From: Streptomyces griseochromogenes
GTDB taxonomy: Bacteria > Actinomycetota > Actinomycetes > Streptomycetales > Streptomycetaceae
Direction of reading: 5' to 3'
Length of the DNA stretch: 64,000 nucleotides
NCBI RefSeq assembly: GCF_001542625.1
Contig: NZ_CP016279.1
Location: forward strand, 6,138,001 to 6,202,000
The notes beneath the pieces are model-generated. The model was given only the letters and a program-made list of their open reading frames with translations. It did not search any database and was not told where the DNA came from. Both the position numbers and the translations under genes were made by a program. Below, piece by piece: positions 16,204-25,093 of this stretch. Position 1 is the stretch's first letter, and each line of letters opens with the position of its first letter.

Positions 16204-16887
16204 TCAGTGCACCTTGGTCAGCTTGTGCAGGGCCTTGGCGAGGCCGTTGGCCCACAGCTGGTCGACGCGGGCGCGTTCGGCCGCGTTCGGGTAGCGGTTG
16301 GTGCAGGACGGGCCGGGGCCGCCGCCCGACATCAGCTCGCTGCACGGACCGCTGTAGTGGTCCGGCAGCCCCAGCACATGCCCGGTCTCGTGCGCGGCGA
16401 CGCGGATCGAGTCGTACTCCTGGTTCTGCGCGTAGTCGAGGAAGATGTAGCCCTTGCCGTGACCGTCCGTGGAGGCGTAGGACCCCTCGGGGTCGCTGCC
16501 CTCGTAGTAGGAGAAGTCGGCGCCGCCCGAGGCCGCCCGCAGCTTGACGTTCGACACGGAGCTGTTCCATATCGACGCGGCGCTCGCTATCTGCGAGCGG
16601 AAGCTCGGCGCCTGGGAGGCGTCGTAGGAGACGGTCACCGACCTCAGGCCCGGGTGTGCCGCCTGCTTCTTGGCGACCGAGGTGAGCACGGCCTCGAAGA
16701 AGGCCTTGTTGTTCGCCGTCTCCTCGGCCGAGCCCGCGTAGCGGGCGTGCGGCGCGGCGGCGGGAGTGGCGGGCTGGGCGCTCGCCGGGACCGCGGTGCC
16801 CAGCGCCGCGAGGGCCAGGCCCAGGCCGAGCACCGGCAGTCTCCTGGAGGCCTTCGCGGACAGGGAGGACGTACGGGTCGACGTCAT
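16204..16887 (-). CDS. snpA: snapalysin-type secreted zinc metalloprotease
   Basis: This 227-residue secreted protease has a Sec signal peptide ending around SAQPA, then a short propeptide. The mature domain carries the M7 metal-binding motif [13 protein letters not shown], with the third ligand Asp typical of snapalysins, followed by [11 protein letters not shown]. Streptomyces SnpA is a small neutral protease released into the medium during growth. The gene is divergent from a LysR-family activator and shares its 186-bp promoter region with it, the classic snpA-snpR arrangement. The ATG at 16887 follows AGGAG. Confidence 0.93.
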   Translation of the reverse strand: MTSTRTSSLSAKASRRLPVLGLGLALAALGTAVPASAQPATPAAAPHARYAGSAEETANNKAFFEAVLTSVAKKQAAHPGLRSVTVSYDASQAPSFRSQIASAASIWNSSVSNVKLRAASGGADFSYYEGSDPEGSYASTDGHGKGYIFLDYAQNQEYDSIRVAAHETGHVLGLPDHYSGPCSELMSGGGPGPSCTNRYPNAAERARVDQLWANGLAKALHKLTKVH

Positions 16888-16982
16888 GTGGGGGGCTCCT
16901 ACTCGTTCGTGTGGGGTGGTGAACGATGAGTTGCCCATGAGTCTCGGTCAGCGCACCGGCCGGACGGATGATGCCAATCGGG

Positions 16983-16999
16983 GATAGCACACGGCTATC
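16983..16999. promoter_or_regulatory. candidate LysR (SnpR) binding site
   Basis: Between the divergent snpA and LysR genes GATAGC (16983-16988) and GCTATC (16994-16999) form a perfect dyad with a 5-bp spacer. This gives the T-N11-A spacing (T16985, A16997) that LysR-type activators recognise. It lies about 75-90 bp from the regulator start, a position suited to both autoregulation and activation of snpA. Confidence 0.6.
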
Positions 17000-17073
17000 A
17001 CCGGCAACTCTCCTGAATCTGTTGGCGTTTGAACATCTGGCGTCTCATCCGACACCGCCCTTACGCTCCCCGC

Positions 17074-18042
17074 ATGGAGCTCGAGGTGAGGCACTTGCGC
17101 GTTCTCTGCGCCATCGCCGACGCCGGCAGTCTGCACAAGGCCGCGCGCGAACTCGGCATGGCCCAGCCCTCGTTGAGCACCCAGCTGCGCCGGATCGAGC
17201 AGACGCTCGGCGGTCCGCTCTTCACCCGCGGCCGTACCGGCAGCCGCCCCACCCCGCTGGGCCACATCGTGGTGAGCCGGGCGCGGCCGCTCGTCGCGGA
17301 ACTCGCCGCGATCGTCGCCGAGGCGAGGGCGGCCGCCGCCCGGGCCGCGGGCGGCCCGCGACTGCGCATCGGCGCCACGGCCAGCCGGGCGCTGCCGGGC
17401 TGGCTGCGCCGACTGCGCACCCGGGTCCCGCCCGCCGAACCCACCCTTCAGATGGACGCCTCCGCGAACTCGCTGCTCCGCATGGTCGCCGAGGGCCGGC
17501 TCGACCTGGCCTTCGTGCACGAGGTCGAGGGCAGCCCGCTGCGCATCCCGGCCGGGCTGTGCCTACGGATCCTGGTGGAACGCGAACCGCAGTTCGTCAC
17601 CCTGGCCGCCGATCACCCTGCGGCCAAGCGGCACGAGGTGCGCCTGGCCGACCTCGCCCACGACCGCTGGATGATCGACTCCACGGTCGACGGCGAATGG
17701 GACGCGCTGTGCCGCGTGCTGCGCGAGTCCGGCATCGAACCCGACCTGCTGCACGGCGACTATCTCACCGCCTACTCCCTGGCAGCCATCGGCGAGGTGG
17801 TCACGGTCAGCCAGCCGACCGCGCGCCCGCGTCCCGACCTCGCCATCCGGCCCCTGCAGGGCGATCCGATAGGGGTGCGACTGCTGCTCGCGGCCCGTAC
17901 ACCGGCCGAACTCGACAACGGTGCCGCCGAGTTGGAGGAGGCCTACTGGGAGGTGGCCCGTCAGGCGCCGGCCTACCAGGAGTGGCTGGAGCGCACGGCG
18001 GCCGGGCGACCGGCACCGGCGCTTCGTGTGGTGCGCGCCTGA
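17074..18042 (+). CDS. snpR: LysR-family activator, SnpR-like
   Basis: This 322-residue LysR-type regulator has an N-terminal helix-turn-helix (RHLRVLCAIADAGSLHKAAR, then ELGMAQPSLSTQLRRIEQTL) and a periplasmic-binding-protein-like effector domain. Its position, divergent from snapalysin, identifies it as the likely activator of that protease gene. The ATG at 17074 begins the conserved domain (MELEVRHLRVL). An upstream ATG at 17029 would extend into the promoter region. The effector ligand is unknown. Confidence 0.9.
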   Translation: MELEVRHLRVLCAIADAGSLHKAARELGMAQPSLSTQLRRIEQTLGGPLFTRGRTGSRPTPLGHIVVSRARPLVAELAAIVAEARAAAARAAGGPRLRIGATASRALPGWLRRLRTRVPPAEPTLQMDASANSLLRMVAEGRLDLAFVHEVEGSPLRIPAGLCLRILVEREPQFVTLAADHPAAKRHEVRLADLAHDRWMIDSTVDGEWDALCRVLRESGIEPDLLHGDYLTAYSLAAIGEVVTVSQPTARPRPDLAIRPLQGDPIGVRLLLAARTPAELDNGAAELEEAYWEVARQAPAYQEWLERTAAGRPAPALRVVRA

Positions 18043-18045
18043 GGG

Positions 18046-18091
18046 AGCGGCCCACCCGGGCGGCGGAGCGGTCCACCCGGGTGGCGGAGCG
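18046..18091 (+). repeat. two-copy 21-bp tandem repeat just after the LysR gene
   Basis: GAGCGGCCCACCCGGGCGGC is followed by GAGCGGTCCACCCGGGTGGC with a period of 21 bp, then a partial third GAGCG. Each unit holds a CCCGGG palindrome, and the second contains the perfect 12-bp palindrome CCACCCGGGTGG (18073-18084). The array begins four bases after the LysR stop and may act as a terminator or a recombinational scar. Confidence 0.7.
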
Positions 18092-18211
18092 ACTCTTCTG
18101 CACGCCACGCCGCACCAAATAACCCATTCATATGCTTATCGGCTCTATCGTGCCTGGTGTCGTGAACACCACAGGGGGCGCACAACGCGTCCGGCGACGG
18201 AGCGGGTTGGG

Positions 18212-19444
18212 ATGCCGATGAGTGGAATCACCCGCAGGGACGCGGCACGCCTCGGCCTCGGCGCCTCCCTCGGCGTCGCGGCGGCCTCGCTGACCGGGTG
18301 CGGAGCCCTTGCCGGACTGGCCGGACCTCCGGGGGAAGGAGACCTGCCGCGGATCATCGGGGACGGTTCGACCGCGTACACCGGCGCGCAGCCGCATCAG
18401 CCGCCCTCCCCCGCGCCCCTCGACCCGGGGGAGGAGCCGCCGCAGTTCGTGGTCTTCTCCTGGGACGGCGCGGGCGAGGTGGGCAAGGGCCTCTTCCCGC
18501 GGTTCCTGGAGGTCGCACGCGCGTACGACGCGCGCATGACGTTCTTCCTCTCCGGTCTCTACCTGCTGCCCGAGGACAAGAAGCATCTGTACCGGCCTCC
18601 GGCCAACCCGGTCGGCGCCTCCGACATCGACTACCTCACCGACGCCCACATCCGGGCGACCCTGACGTACGTCCGCCAGGCGTGGCTCGACGGACACGAG
18701 ATCGGCACCCACTTCAACGGGCACTTCTGCGCGGGCCCGGGTTCCGTGGCCCACTGGACCGCGGGGCAGTGGCGTTCGGAGATCGACCAGGCCCGCTCGT
18801 TCGTCAAGTCCTGGCGCACCCACACCGGTTGGCACGACGACCCGTCCCTCCCCTTCGACTACGACCGGGAACTGGTGGGCGGCAGGACCCCGTGCCTGCT
18901 CGGGCAGCGGAACCTGCTGCCGGTCGCCCACGAACTGGGCTGGCGCTACGACGCCTCGTCACCGGGCGGAGTGCAGCGCTGGCCGCGCAGAAGGGGTGGC
19001 GTCTGGGACCTGCCGCTGCAGAGCATCCCCTTCCCGGGGCACCGGTTCGAGGTGCTGTCCATGGACTACAACATGCTGGCCAACCAGTCGGGGAACTCGA
19101 CGCGGGCCCCCTCGTACCACCACGCGGACTGGCGCCTGCAGGCGACGGAGTCGTACCTGGCCGGGTTCCGGCGGGCCTACGAGACGAACCGGGCCCCGTT
19201 CTTCATCGGCAACCACTTCGAGGAATGGAACGGCGGCATCTACATGGACGCGGCGGAGGACACCCTCAGGCGGATCTCCTACTGGAAGGACGTGCGCCTC
19301 GTCTCCTTCCGGCAGCTCGTCGACTGGCTCGACGCCCAGGACCCCGAGATCCTCAGGAAGCTGCGCAGCCTGGAGGTGGGCGAGCAGCCGAAGGGTGGCT
19401 GGTCCGCCTTCCTGCGCCCCGCGAAGGCACGGTCGAACGCCTGA
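18212..19444 (+). CDS. polysaccharide deacetylase-like Tat lipoprotein
   Basis: This 410-residue exported protein has a twin-arginine signal (ITRRDAARLGLGASLGVAAA) that ends in a lipobox, SLTGC. The mature part resembles an NodB-fold polysaccharide deacetylase: FVVFSWDGAGEVGKGLFPRF matches the metal-binding Asp strand, and DGHEIGTHFNGHFC supplies the H-x-x-x-H-like ligands. It probably trims cell-wall or exopolysaccharide N-acetyl groups at the membrane surface, although activity of this divergent subgroup is not proven. The ATG at 18212 or 18218 may start it. It stands alone. Confidence 0.85.
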   Translation: MPMSGITRRDAARLGLGASLGVAAASLTGCGALAGLAGPPGEGDLPRIIGDGSTAYTGAQPHQPPSPAPLDPGEEPPQFVVFSWDGAGEVGKGLFPRFLEVARAYDARMTFFLSGLYLLPEDKKHLYRPPANPVGASDIDYLTDAHIRATLTYVRQAWLDGHEIGTHFNGHFCAGPGSVAHWTAGQWRSEIDQARSFVKSWRTHTGWHDDPSLPFDYDRELVGGRTPCLLGQRNLLPVAHELGWRYDASSPGGVQRWPRRRGGVWDLPLQSIPFPGHRFEVLSMDYNMLANQSGNSTRAPSYHHADWRLQATESYLAGFRRAYETNRAPFFIGNHFEEWNGGIYMDAAEDTLRRISYWKDVRLVSFRQLVDWLDAQDPEILRKLRSLEVGEQPKGGWSAFLRPAKARSNA

Positions 19445-19489
19445 TCCGGACCCGGCTGCGCCCAGCAGGAGGAGTGGGACGCGGCGACC

Positions 19490-19631
19490 GTGAAGAACAC
19501 GGCCTGCTTCCCGGTGACCGGCGCCCGGCTGAAAGGCCGCGCCCCTCGCTGCCGCCGCGGCCGGTGCCGTGGTCCTCGGCGCGGGCGCGGTCGTGGTGGT
19601 GCGACGGCGCGACGGCCGGCGGCGGCGGTGA
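19490..19631 (+). pseudogene. possible remnant of an LPxTG-type cell-wall protein C-terminus
   Basis: After the deacetylase stop the same frame reads QQEEWDAATVKNTACFPVTG, which ends in a sortase-like motif. The +1 frame then gives KAAPLAAAAAGAVVLGAGAV and VVVRRRDGRRRR before a stop at 19629-19631. Sorting motif, hydrophobic helix and Arg tail in this order are the layout of sortase substrates, but here they lie in two frames and no N-terminal part remains. I read it as a decayed fragment. Chance resemblance is possible. Confidence 0.3.
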
Positions 19632-19690
19632 CGGCAACGGTCACCGGCGGGGGCGGGCCCCGGCCCGTCCCCGCCGTTCCCGTCGCACCG

Positions 19691-21256
19691 TCAGGTGCCG
19701 GACCCCAGCGTCCGCGTCGTGTACGCGCACTCCGTGTAGATGTACCCGGACCGGAGCCTGGCCGTGTCCGAGGCGGGCGTCGCGGTGCTGCCGCCGTGCG
19801 GCTTGTGCACGAAGTACGTGGTGCCGACCGGCAGGCTGAGCGTGCGCTGCGGGTAGTGCCTGCCGCTGTCACTGCAGGGCTTGAAGCCGGTCATCAGCGT
19901 GCCGGCGAGGGAGTACGACGTGCAGCTGCCGCATCCCTCCAGCGTGAAGCTGCCGGTGACCGGGCCGGTGTAGAGGACGGTCACGTCATCGGGGCTGTCG
20001 TTCTTGACCGTGACGGAGATGCTGCCGCCGGAGGCGGTGGTGGGCAGCTTCTTCCCGGCGGCCGGCAGGGTCTGGGCCACCTCGGCGCCGATGGCGATCT
20101 TCTTGGCGCGGTCCCGGTTGCCGCCGTGCTTGTTGTCGGAGACGTACTGCTCCATGGTCTTCTGGGCCGCGTCGAAGTCGCCGTCCTTGTACTGGTCGAC
20201 GCCGCAGGCGTATTCCCCGGCGTCGCCGCTGCCGCCGGCCCGGTCGGCGGACTTCGCGAGGCCCTCGGGCGCGTGGTCCGCGGCGGCCGCGAGGTTGCCG
20301 ATCCGAGTGTTCAGAGTCCTCAACCGCTCGACGGCAGTGCAGGGTTGACCGCCGTTCACGTCCTTCTCCGCCTGCTTCACCGCCGCGTCGACGGCCGGGG
20401 CGACCTCGGCCGCGGGCGCGGACCGCGGGAAGGTGTTCAGCAGGTCGCCGAAGTGCGGGACCCAGTCGTCCCGCCCCGCCGTCAGACCCGTCCGTCCGCA
20501 CTCGTACAACGAGGTGGCCAGCCGGTCGTCGGGCCACTGGACGAGCGATCCGAGTTCGTTCTCCGGCATGGTGCGGGGCACCGTGCGCAGGTATTTCAGC
20601 GGCTCGATCGCCTCGCAGTACCGCTGGTGACCGTATGCCGCGCCGACCGTCGTGTAGTAGGTCCGCATACGGTCGGGGACCTGGCCGGCCGCGCGGGAGA
20701 CGGAGTGCTTGACCGCGAGGTCGCGGTAGACGTCCAGGGCCGCCGTGTAGTCGGACCGCGCCGTGCCGAAATTCCGCCGCCCCGCAGCCGTCACCAGGTG
20801 GTCGGCGCGGTCGAGGCGGTCGAGGAGCGCCTGCTGTACTGCTTCGTCGTGCGCGTCGTCGTACCAGGCGGCGCCGCCCGCCGGCACGGCGAGCAGCAGT
20901 ACGCCGAGCAGGAGGGCGAGGGGTGCCCGGCCGGGCCAGGTCAGCCGGGTGCGCCGTCCGACGATCGCGCCGTGCGCGGCCGCCAGGAGGAGCAGGACGG
21001 TGTAGACGGCGAGCGCGGCACCGGGGACGCCGTCGGCGTCCGCGGGCAGGGCGACGAGCAGCAGGACGACGGTGACCGTCCAGCAGGCGGCCATCGGTAT
21101 CCATCTGCGGACGAGTGCGTAGCCGAGACCGAGACCGCTCAGGTTGAGCACCGCGACCGCGGCCGCTCTCCAGCCGTCCGGCGGCGCGGGTGGCGGCGAC
21201 GGAGGCATGGGCGGTACGGCGAATCCCTGGTTCGGACCGTACGGAACTCCGGACAT
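19691..21256 (-). CDS. large membrane protein with helical-repeat extracellular domain
   Basis: This 521-residue protein is not recognised as a named family. A Pro-rich cytoplasmic N-terminus is followed by four hydrophobic segments between about residues 28 and 132. A long helical region of TPR-like character extends to about residue 400 (LDRLDRADHLVTAAGRR, LLNTFPRSAPAAEVAPAVD, CGVDQYKDGDFDAAQKTMEQ). A C-terminal beta-rich domain contains the paired cysteines EGCGSCTSYS and a YTECAY motif. The extracytoplasmic part may therefore bind a partner or peptidoglycan. The ATG at 21256 begins MSGVPYGPNQG. It is transcribed alone, opposite dedA. Confidence 0.8.
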   Translation of the reverse strand: MSGVPYGPNQGFAVPPMPPSPPPAPPDGWRAAAVAVLNLSGLGLGYALVRRWIPMAACWTVTVVLLLVALPADADGVPGAALAVYTVLLLLAAAHGAIVGRRTRLTWPGRAPLALLLGVLLLAVPAGGAAWYDDAHDEAVQQALLDRLDRADHLVTAAGRRNFGTARSDYTAALDVYRDLAVKHSVSRAAGQVPDRMRTYYTTVGAAYGHQRYCEAIEPLKYLRTVPRTMPENELGSLVQWPDDRLATSLYECGRTGLTAGRDDWVPHFGDLLNTFPRSAPAAEVAPAVDAAVKQAEKDVNGGQPCTAVERLRTLNTRIGNLAAAADHAPEGLAKSADRAGGSGDAGEYACGVDQYKDGDFDAAQKTMEQYVSDNKHGGNRDRAKKIAIGAEVAQTLPAAGKKLPTTASGGSISVTVKNDSPDDVTVLYTGPVTGSFTLEGCGSCTSYSLAGTLMTGFKPCSDSGRHYPQRTLSLPVGTTYFVHKPHGGSTATPASDTARLRSGYIYTECAYTTRTLGSGT

Positions 21257-21539
21257 GGTGGGCTCCCCCCGTCAACTGCCCCCGTATGACTGCGGATCGG
21301 CAGTTTAGGGCCGCATCCGCGCACCCGACAGGGGGTGGGCCTGCCGCGGGGCGGGCCGGGCGAGGCGAGAAGGCCGCAGGTATGGCGCGGTTACCTCACA
21401 AGGCTGAAGAGCGCCCGGGGGAGGACGAACGCCAAGGCCACGGGGGCAGGGACTGAGCAGAACTCAGCATCACTCACGGGATGTCCGCACGGGACACTTG
21501 AGGGAAGCGACCCACGAGCACAGCCGGGAGGCGAGGGCG

Positions 21540-22166
21540 GTGATCGCCGTCAACCCGACGGACAGCGCCTCGCTGCTCGCTGCCTTCGGGGCGCTCGGCG
21601 TCCTCGTGGTGATCTTCGCCGAGTCGGGCCTGCTGGTCGTCGGGTTCTTCCTGCCGGGTGACACGCTGCTGTTCCCGGCCGGTGTGCTGTGCGCGGCGAG
21701 CGCTCATCACGCGCCCCGGCTGGTGCTGTGGCAGGTGCTGGTGTGCGCGGCCGTCGGCGCCGTCGCCGGGGCACAGGTGGGCTATCTGCTCGGGCGGCAC
21801 GGCGGGCGTCCCCTGCTGGCCCGCACCTCGAACCGGCGGGTACGGGAGTCGGCGGCACGGGCGGAGCGGCTCCTGGCCCGTTACGGCCACGGCAAGGCGC
21901 TGGTGATCGGCCGCTTCGTCCCGATGCTTCGGACGGTCCTGCATCCGGCGGCCGGCGCGCTCGGCGTGCCCCTGCGGAAGTTCACCGTCTGGCAGTGCGT
22001 CGGCGGCCTGCTGTGGTCCCAGAGCCTCGTCCTGGCCGGATATCTCCTGGGTTCGTCGGTCACCCACGTCGACACCTACCTGCTGCCGCTGGTCGCCGTC
22101 ATCGTCGTGCTCTCCCTGCTGCCCCTGCTCACGGAGGCCCGCAGGGAGCGGCGTCGGCGGCGGTAG
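21540..22166 (+). CDS. DedA-family membrane protein
   Basis: This 208-residue integral membrane protein of the DedA/SNARE-associated family is implicated in lipid scrambling and proton-dependent membrane homeostasis. It shows the conserved FAESGLLVVGFFLPGDTLLF, the GYLLGRHGG turn, the arginine segment GRFVPMLRTV and the final helices. I prefer the GTG at 21540, preceded by GGGAGGCGAGG. A TTG at 21498 would add a hydrophilic leader. The next gene starts some 190 bp downstream, so co-transcription is uncertain. Confidence 0.9.
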   Translation: MIAVNPTDSASLLAAFGALGVLVVIFAESGLLVVGFFLPGDTLLFPAGVLCAASAHHAPRLVLWQVLVCAAVGAVAGAQVGYLLGRHGGRPLLARTSNRRVRESAARAERLLARYGHGKALVIGRFVPMLRTVLHPAAGALGVPLRKFTVWQCVGGLLWSQSLVLAGYLLGSSVTHVDTYLLPLVAVIVVLSLLPLLTEARRERRRRR

Positions 22167-22358
22167 TCCCGGTCGGCGCAGGCGCGGATTTAACCCGTTC
22201 CTTATTTGCCAGATGCCCCATTTGTCCGATTACCCTGGACGGCTGTTGCTCCGGACCGGCTGGGGCGGCCCCGGGGAGCCGGGCACACGGAAGGAAACGG
22301 GGGAAGGCATGCGCAGCGCACGGATGACGGCCCCACCGATCCCGTTCGGCCGAGCACA

Positions 22359-23444
22359 GTGCGCGGATGCCGCGCGCCCACCGTGGCGGCAGGGCTGACC
22401 TGGCAGGCGTGCGTCACCCTGCTGCATGCGCCGCACCCCTACGTGGGTGCCGTCGCGGCGCTGCTCATCGTCGAGGCGACGGTGGTGCGCACGGTCACCG
22501 CAGCGACCCGGTACGCCGCCGGATGCCTGCTCGGCGTGGCGGTCGCCGTGCCCGCGGCCCTCTACGTCGAGCCGGGCATGGCCGGTCTGGCCCTCGTGGT
22601 CTTCGCCTCCGTCCTGCTCGCCCGGCATGAGTTCCTCGGCCACCACGGACTGCATCTGCCGACGACCGCGCTCATCACGTTCGCCCTGGTCCGTGGCCGC
22701 CATCCGGCCGAACTGGTCGACCACCTCGCCGAGGTCATGCTGGGCCTCGCCTTCGGCCTGGCGTGCAGCGCGCTGCTGTTCCCCGCCGTGCGCGTACGGT
22801 CCGCGGAGCGGGCGCTGGAGAGACTGCGCTCCCTGCTCGCCCACCACCTCGACGGTCTGGCCGACGCCGTCACCGGGCGCGGTCGGCCGCGCGAGGTGCT
22901 CGGCCCCGCCTGGCGCCATGAACTCGACACCGCGGTGGCGGAGGCACGTACCGCCGTGGACGAGGCGCACGAGAGCGTGCGGTGGAACGTCAGACCGACC
23001 GCACGTCGCCGCCGCTGGCACCTTGACCGGCGCGTGCTGCGGGCACTGGCCGACGTGGAGGAGCAGGTGTGCGCCACCGGACGGCTCCTGGACGAGAAGC
23101 CCCTGGTGAGCCGTGCCGAAACGCCGGCCGACGCCATCGACGTCGTCCCTCGCACCGAGGGTTTCACGCAGCCGTACGCGCGCCTGTTGCGCACCACGGC
23201 CCTGTGCGTCTACGACTGCCGGGGCGGCCGCCCCCACCCGGCCCTGCCCGCCGCGCGCCACGCGGTCGCCCGGCTCGGCAGGCCCGGCTGCGATCCCTCC
23301 GCCGCCCGCGCCGAGGACCGGAACCTGCTCCACCACCTGGACGCGGCCCTCACCTGTCTGACGGCGTCCGTGCCCACCCCGTCCCGGCCGCCCACCCGGC
23401 GCCACCACGCACTCAGCACCCTCCGGCCCACAGAGCGACGATGA
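22359..23444 (+). CDS. FUSC-family aromatic acid exporter-like membrane protein
   Basis: From about residue 10 the protein shows an FUSC-type membrane module (TVAAGLTWQACVTLLHAPHP, YVGAVAALLIVEATVVRTV, LLGVAVAVPAALYVEPG). The long cytoplasmic helical domain is typical of ArAE/YccS-like exporters. The start is problematic. GTG 22359 lacks a clear ribosome site, while a good site precedes ATG 22309, whose frame runs into a stop at 22396-22398. One base added near 22376 would fuse the two smoothly, suggesting a frameshift or sequencing error. The stop overlaps the next gene as ATGA. The substrate is unknown. Confidence 0.8.
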   Translation: MRGCRAPTVAAGLTWQACVTLLHAPHPYVGAVAALLIVEATVVRTVTAATRYAAGCLLGVAVAVPAALYVEPGMAGLALVVFASVLLARHEFLGHHGLHLPTTALITFALVRGRHPAELVDHLAEVMLGLAFGLACSALLFPAVRVRSAERALERLRSLLAHHLDGLADAVTGRGRPREVLGPAWRHELDTAVAEARTAVDEAHESVRWNVRPTARRRRWHLDRRVLRALADVEEQVCATGRLLDEKPLVSRAETPADAIDVVPRTEGFTQPYARLLRTTALCVYDCRGGRPHPALPAARHAVARLGRPGCDPSAARAEDRNLLHHLDAALTCLTASVPTPSRPPTRRHHALSTLRPTERR

Positions 23445-24649
23445 TCTCTCACCCCGCAGATCCGCAGCACACCACCGGCGTACCGGCCGAGGACCACGTG
23501 GTCCCCGACCGCGAGGGCCGCGGCCCGCTCGCGGAGCGCCGTGGGCTCCTCGCGCTCGCTCCCGTCCTGCTCATGGTGGCCGTCACGCTCACCGACCTGC
23601 TCACGCCGCGCTGGCTGCACGTCGCGCCGGTCATGGCCGCCGTACCGGTCCTGGCTGCGGCCGTGCTCCCCGTCCCCGCGACGGCGGCGCTGGGCGGCGC
23701 GGCGCTCGTCCTGACCCTGCTGCTGCAGACGAACGCGGGACAACGAGGCTCCCCCGACTCGAACGTCGTCCTGTGCGCCCTGATCGTGGTCGGGCTCGCC
23801 TCGCTCGTCACCTGTGCGCTGCGCCGGCGCCGGGAACGGCAGCTGCGCCAGGCCCGCTCCGTCGCGGAGACCGCGCAACGAGCGCTGATGCACCCGCTCC
23901 CCCGCCGCATGCGCTCCCTGGCCCTGTCCGGCGTGTATCTGCCGGCCGAGTCGGAGGCGCGGATCGGCGGCGACTTCTACGAGGCGGTCCACACCCCGTA
24001 CGGCACCCGGATCCTCATCGGTGACGTGCGCAGCAAGGGGCTGCCCGCCGTCGGGGCCTCGGCGACCCTGCTCGGCGCGTTCCGGGAGCTGGCCGACCGT
24101 GAGGCATCCCTGACCACCGTGGCGCGGCAGCTGGACGAGCGCGCCCAGCGCCACATAGCGGCGCTGGACGGCAGGCCGGAGGACGGTGAACCGGAGGGCA
24201 AGGGAACAGGGGCACTGTTCACCGAGCGGTTCGCGACCGCGCTGCTGGTGGAGTTTCCGCCCGGCGAGGCCGTGGCCCGCATCGTCCACTGCGGCCATCC
24301 CGAGCCGCTGATCGTCCGTGCGGGCCGGGTCCACGCCCATGTACCAGAGCATCCCGGCGCTCCCCTCGGGCTCGGTGATCTGCTGGGCGCGGCTCCGGTG
24401 GCCCAGACGGTGGCCTTCGGTCCGGGCGACCGGCTCGTCCTGTACACGGACGGGTTCATCGAGGCCCGCGACCGGCGGGGCCGGTTCTACGACCTGACCG
24501 CCCACACCCATGTGCACGCCGGCCGCCCGCTGCCCGCGATGGTCGCCGCCCTGCGCCGCGCCCTGCTGCGCCACGTCGGCGGCGACCTCGACGACGACGC
24601 GGCCCTGGTCGCACTGGAACGCCTGCCGTGCGAGACCGGCCGGGGCTGA
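23441..24649 (+). CDS. membrane-anchored PP2C (SpoIIE-type) serine phosphatase
   Basis: This 402-residue protein has four N-terminal membrane helices (about residues 30-125), a short linker helix rich in Arg and a C-terminal PPM/SpoIIE phosphatase domain. Metal-binding signatures are present: ARIGGDFYEAV, ILIGDVRSKGLPAV, IVHCGHPEPLI, RLVLYTDGFIEARD and the late GGDLDDDAALV. Such proteins dephosphorylate anti-anti-sigma factors in partner-switching networks that adjust stress sigma factors in Streptomyces. Its start overlaps the FUSC gene stop, so the two are translated together. No anti-sigma gene is adjacent. Confidence 0.92.
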   Translation: MISHPADPQHTTGVPAEDHVVPDREGRGPLAERRGLLALAPVLLMVAVTLTDLLTPRWLHVAPVMAAVPVLAAAVLPVPATAALGGAALVLTLLLQTNAGQRGSPDSNVVLCALIVVGLASLVTCALRRRRERQLRQARSVAETAQRALMHPLPRRMRSLALSGVYLPAESEARIGGDFYEAVHTPYGTRILIGDVRSKGLPAVGASATLLGAFRELADREASLTTVARQLDERAQRHIAALDGRPEDGEPEGKGTGALFTERFATALLVEFPPGEAVARIVHCGHPEPLIVRAGRVHAHVPEHPGAPLGLGDLLGAAPVAQTVAFGPGDRLVLYTDGFIEARDRRGRFYDLTAHTHVHAGRPLPAMVAALRRALLRHVGGDLDDDAALVALERLPCETGRG

Positions 24650-24666
24650 TCGCACACGGCGCGGCG

Positions 24667-25032
24667 TCACGCCCCTGGTGCCTGCCGTGTCGCGGCCAGG
24701 GCCAGGGCTCCTGCCGCCAGTGCCAGGAACAGGCCCGGGGCCGCGATGGTGTGCAGCACACGTGCCCGCACATGGAAGGCCACGGCGCCGAGGTAGAACA
24801 GCACCAGGCCGATGCCGGCCGCGATGCCCAGGGGGCGCAGACCCAGCAGTCCGAGCAACAGGCCCGCGGCCCCGGCGGCCTTCAGCAGGGCCAGGGGGGT
24901 CAGCCAGGCCGGCGGCACGCCGACCGCGCCGGAGTTGGCGAGCACGAACGGTGCCTTCTTGAGGTCGGCGGCCGCGATACCGGCGTTGGCGAGGACGGCC
25001 GCGCAGGTGACGACGACGTCTGCGAGTTCCAT
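24667..25032 (-). CDS. DoxX-family small membrane protein
   Basis: This 121-residue protein has four membrane helices and the DoxX-type pattern (DVVVTCAAVLANAGIAAADL, PLALLKAAGAAGLLLGLLGL, GLVLFYLGAVAFHVRARV). DoxX-like proteins take part in quinone-linked or thiol redox processes, and the precise function in Streptomyces is unknown. The ATG at 25032 is chosen because the homologous region starts there; a longer frame continues upstream into the LysR gene. It is divergent from that LysR gene with 61 bp between them, so it is its likely target. Confidence 0.88.
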   Translation of the reverse strand: MELADVVVTCAAVLANAGIAAADLKKAPFVLANSGAVGVPPAWLTPLALLKAAGAAGLLLGLLGLRPLGIAAGIGLVLFYLGAVAFHVRARVLHTIAAPGLFLALAAGALALAATRQAPGA

Positions 25033-25093
25033 GGCTCCACCCTCGTCGGACAGTCGGCGCGACGTCCAATACCTGCACCCATAACCTTCTGGA

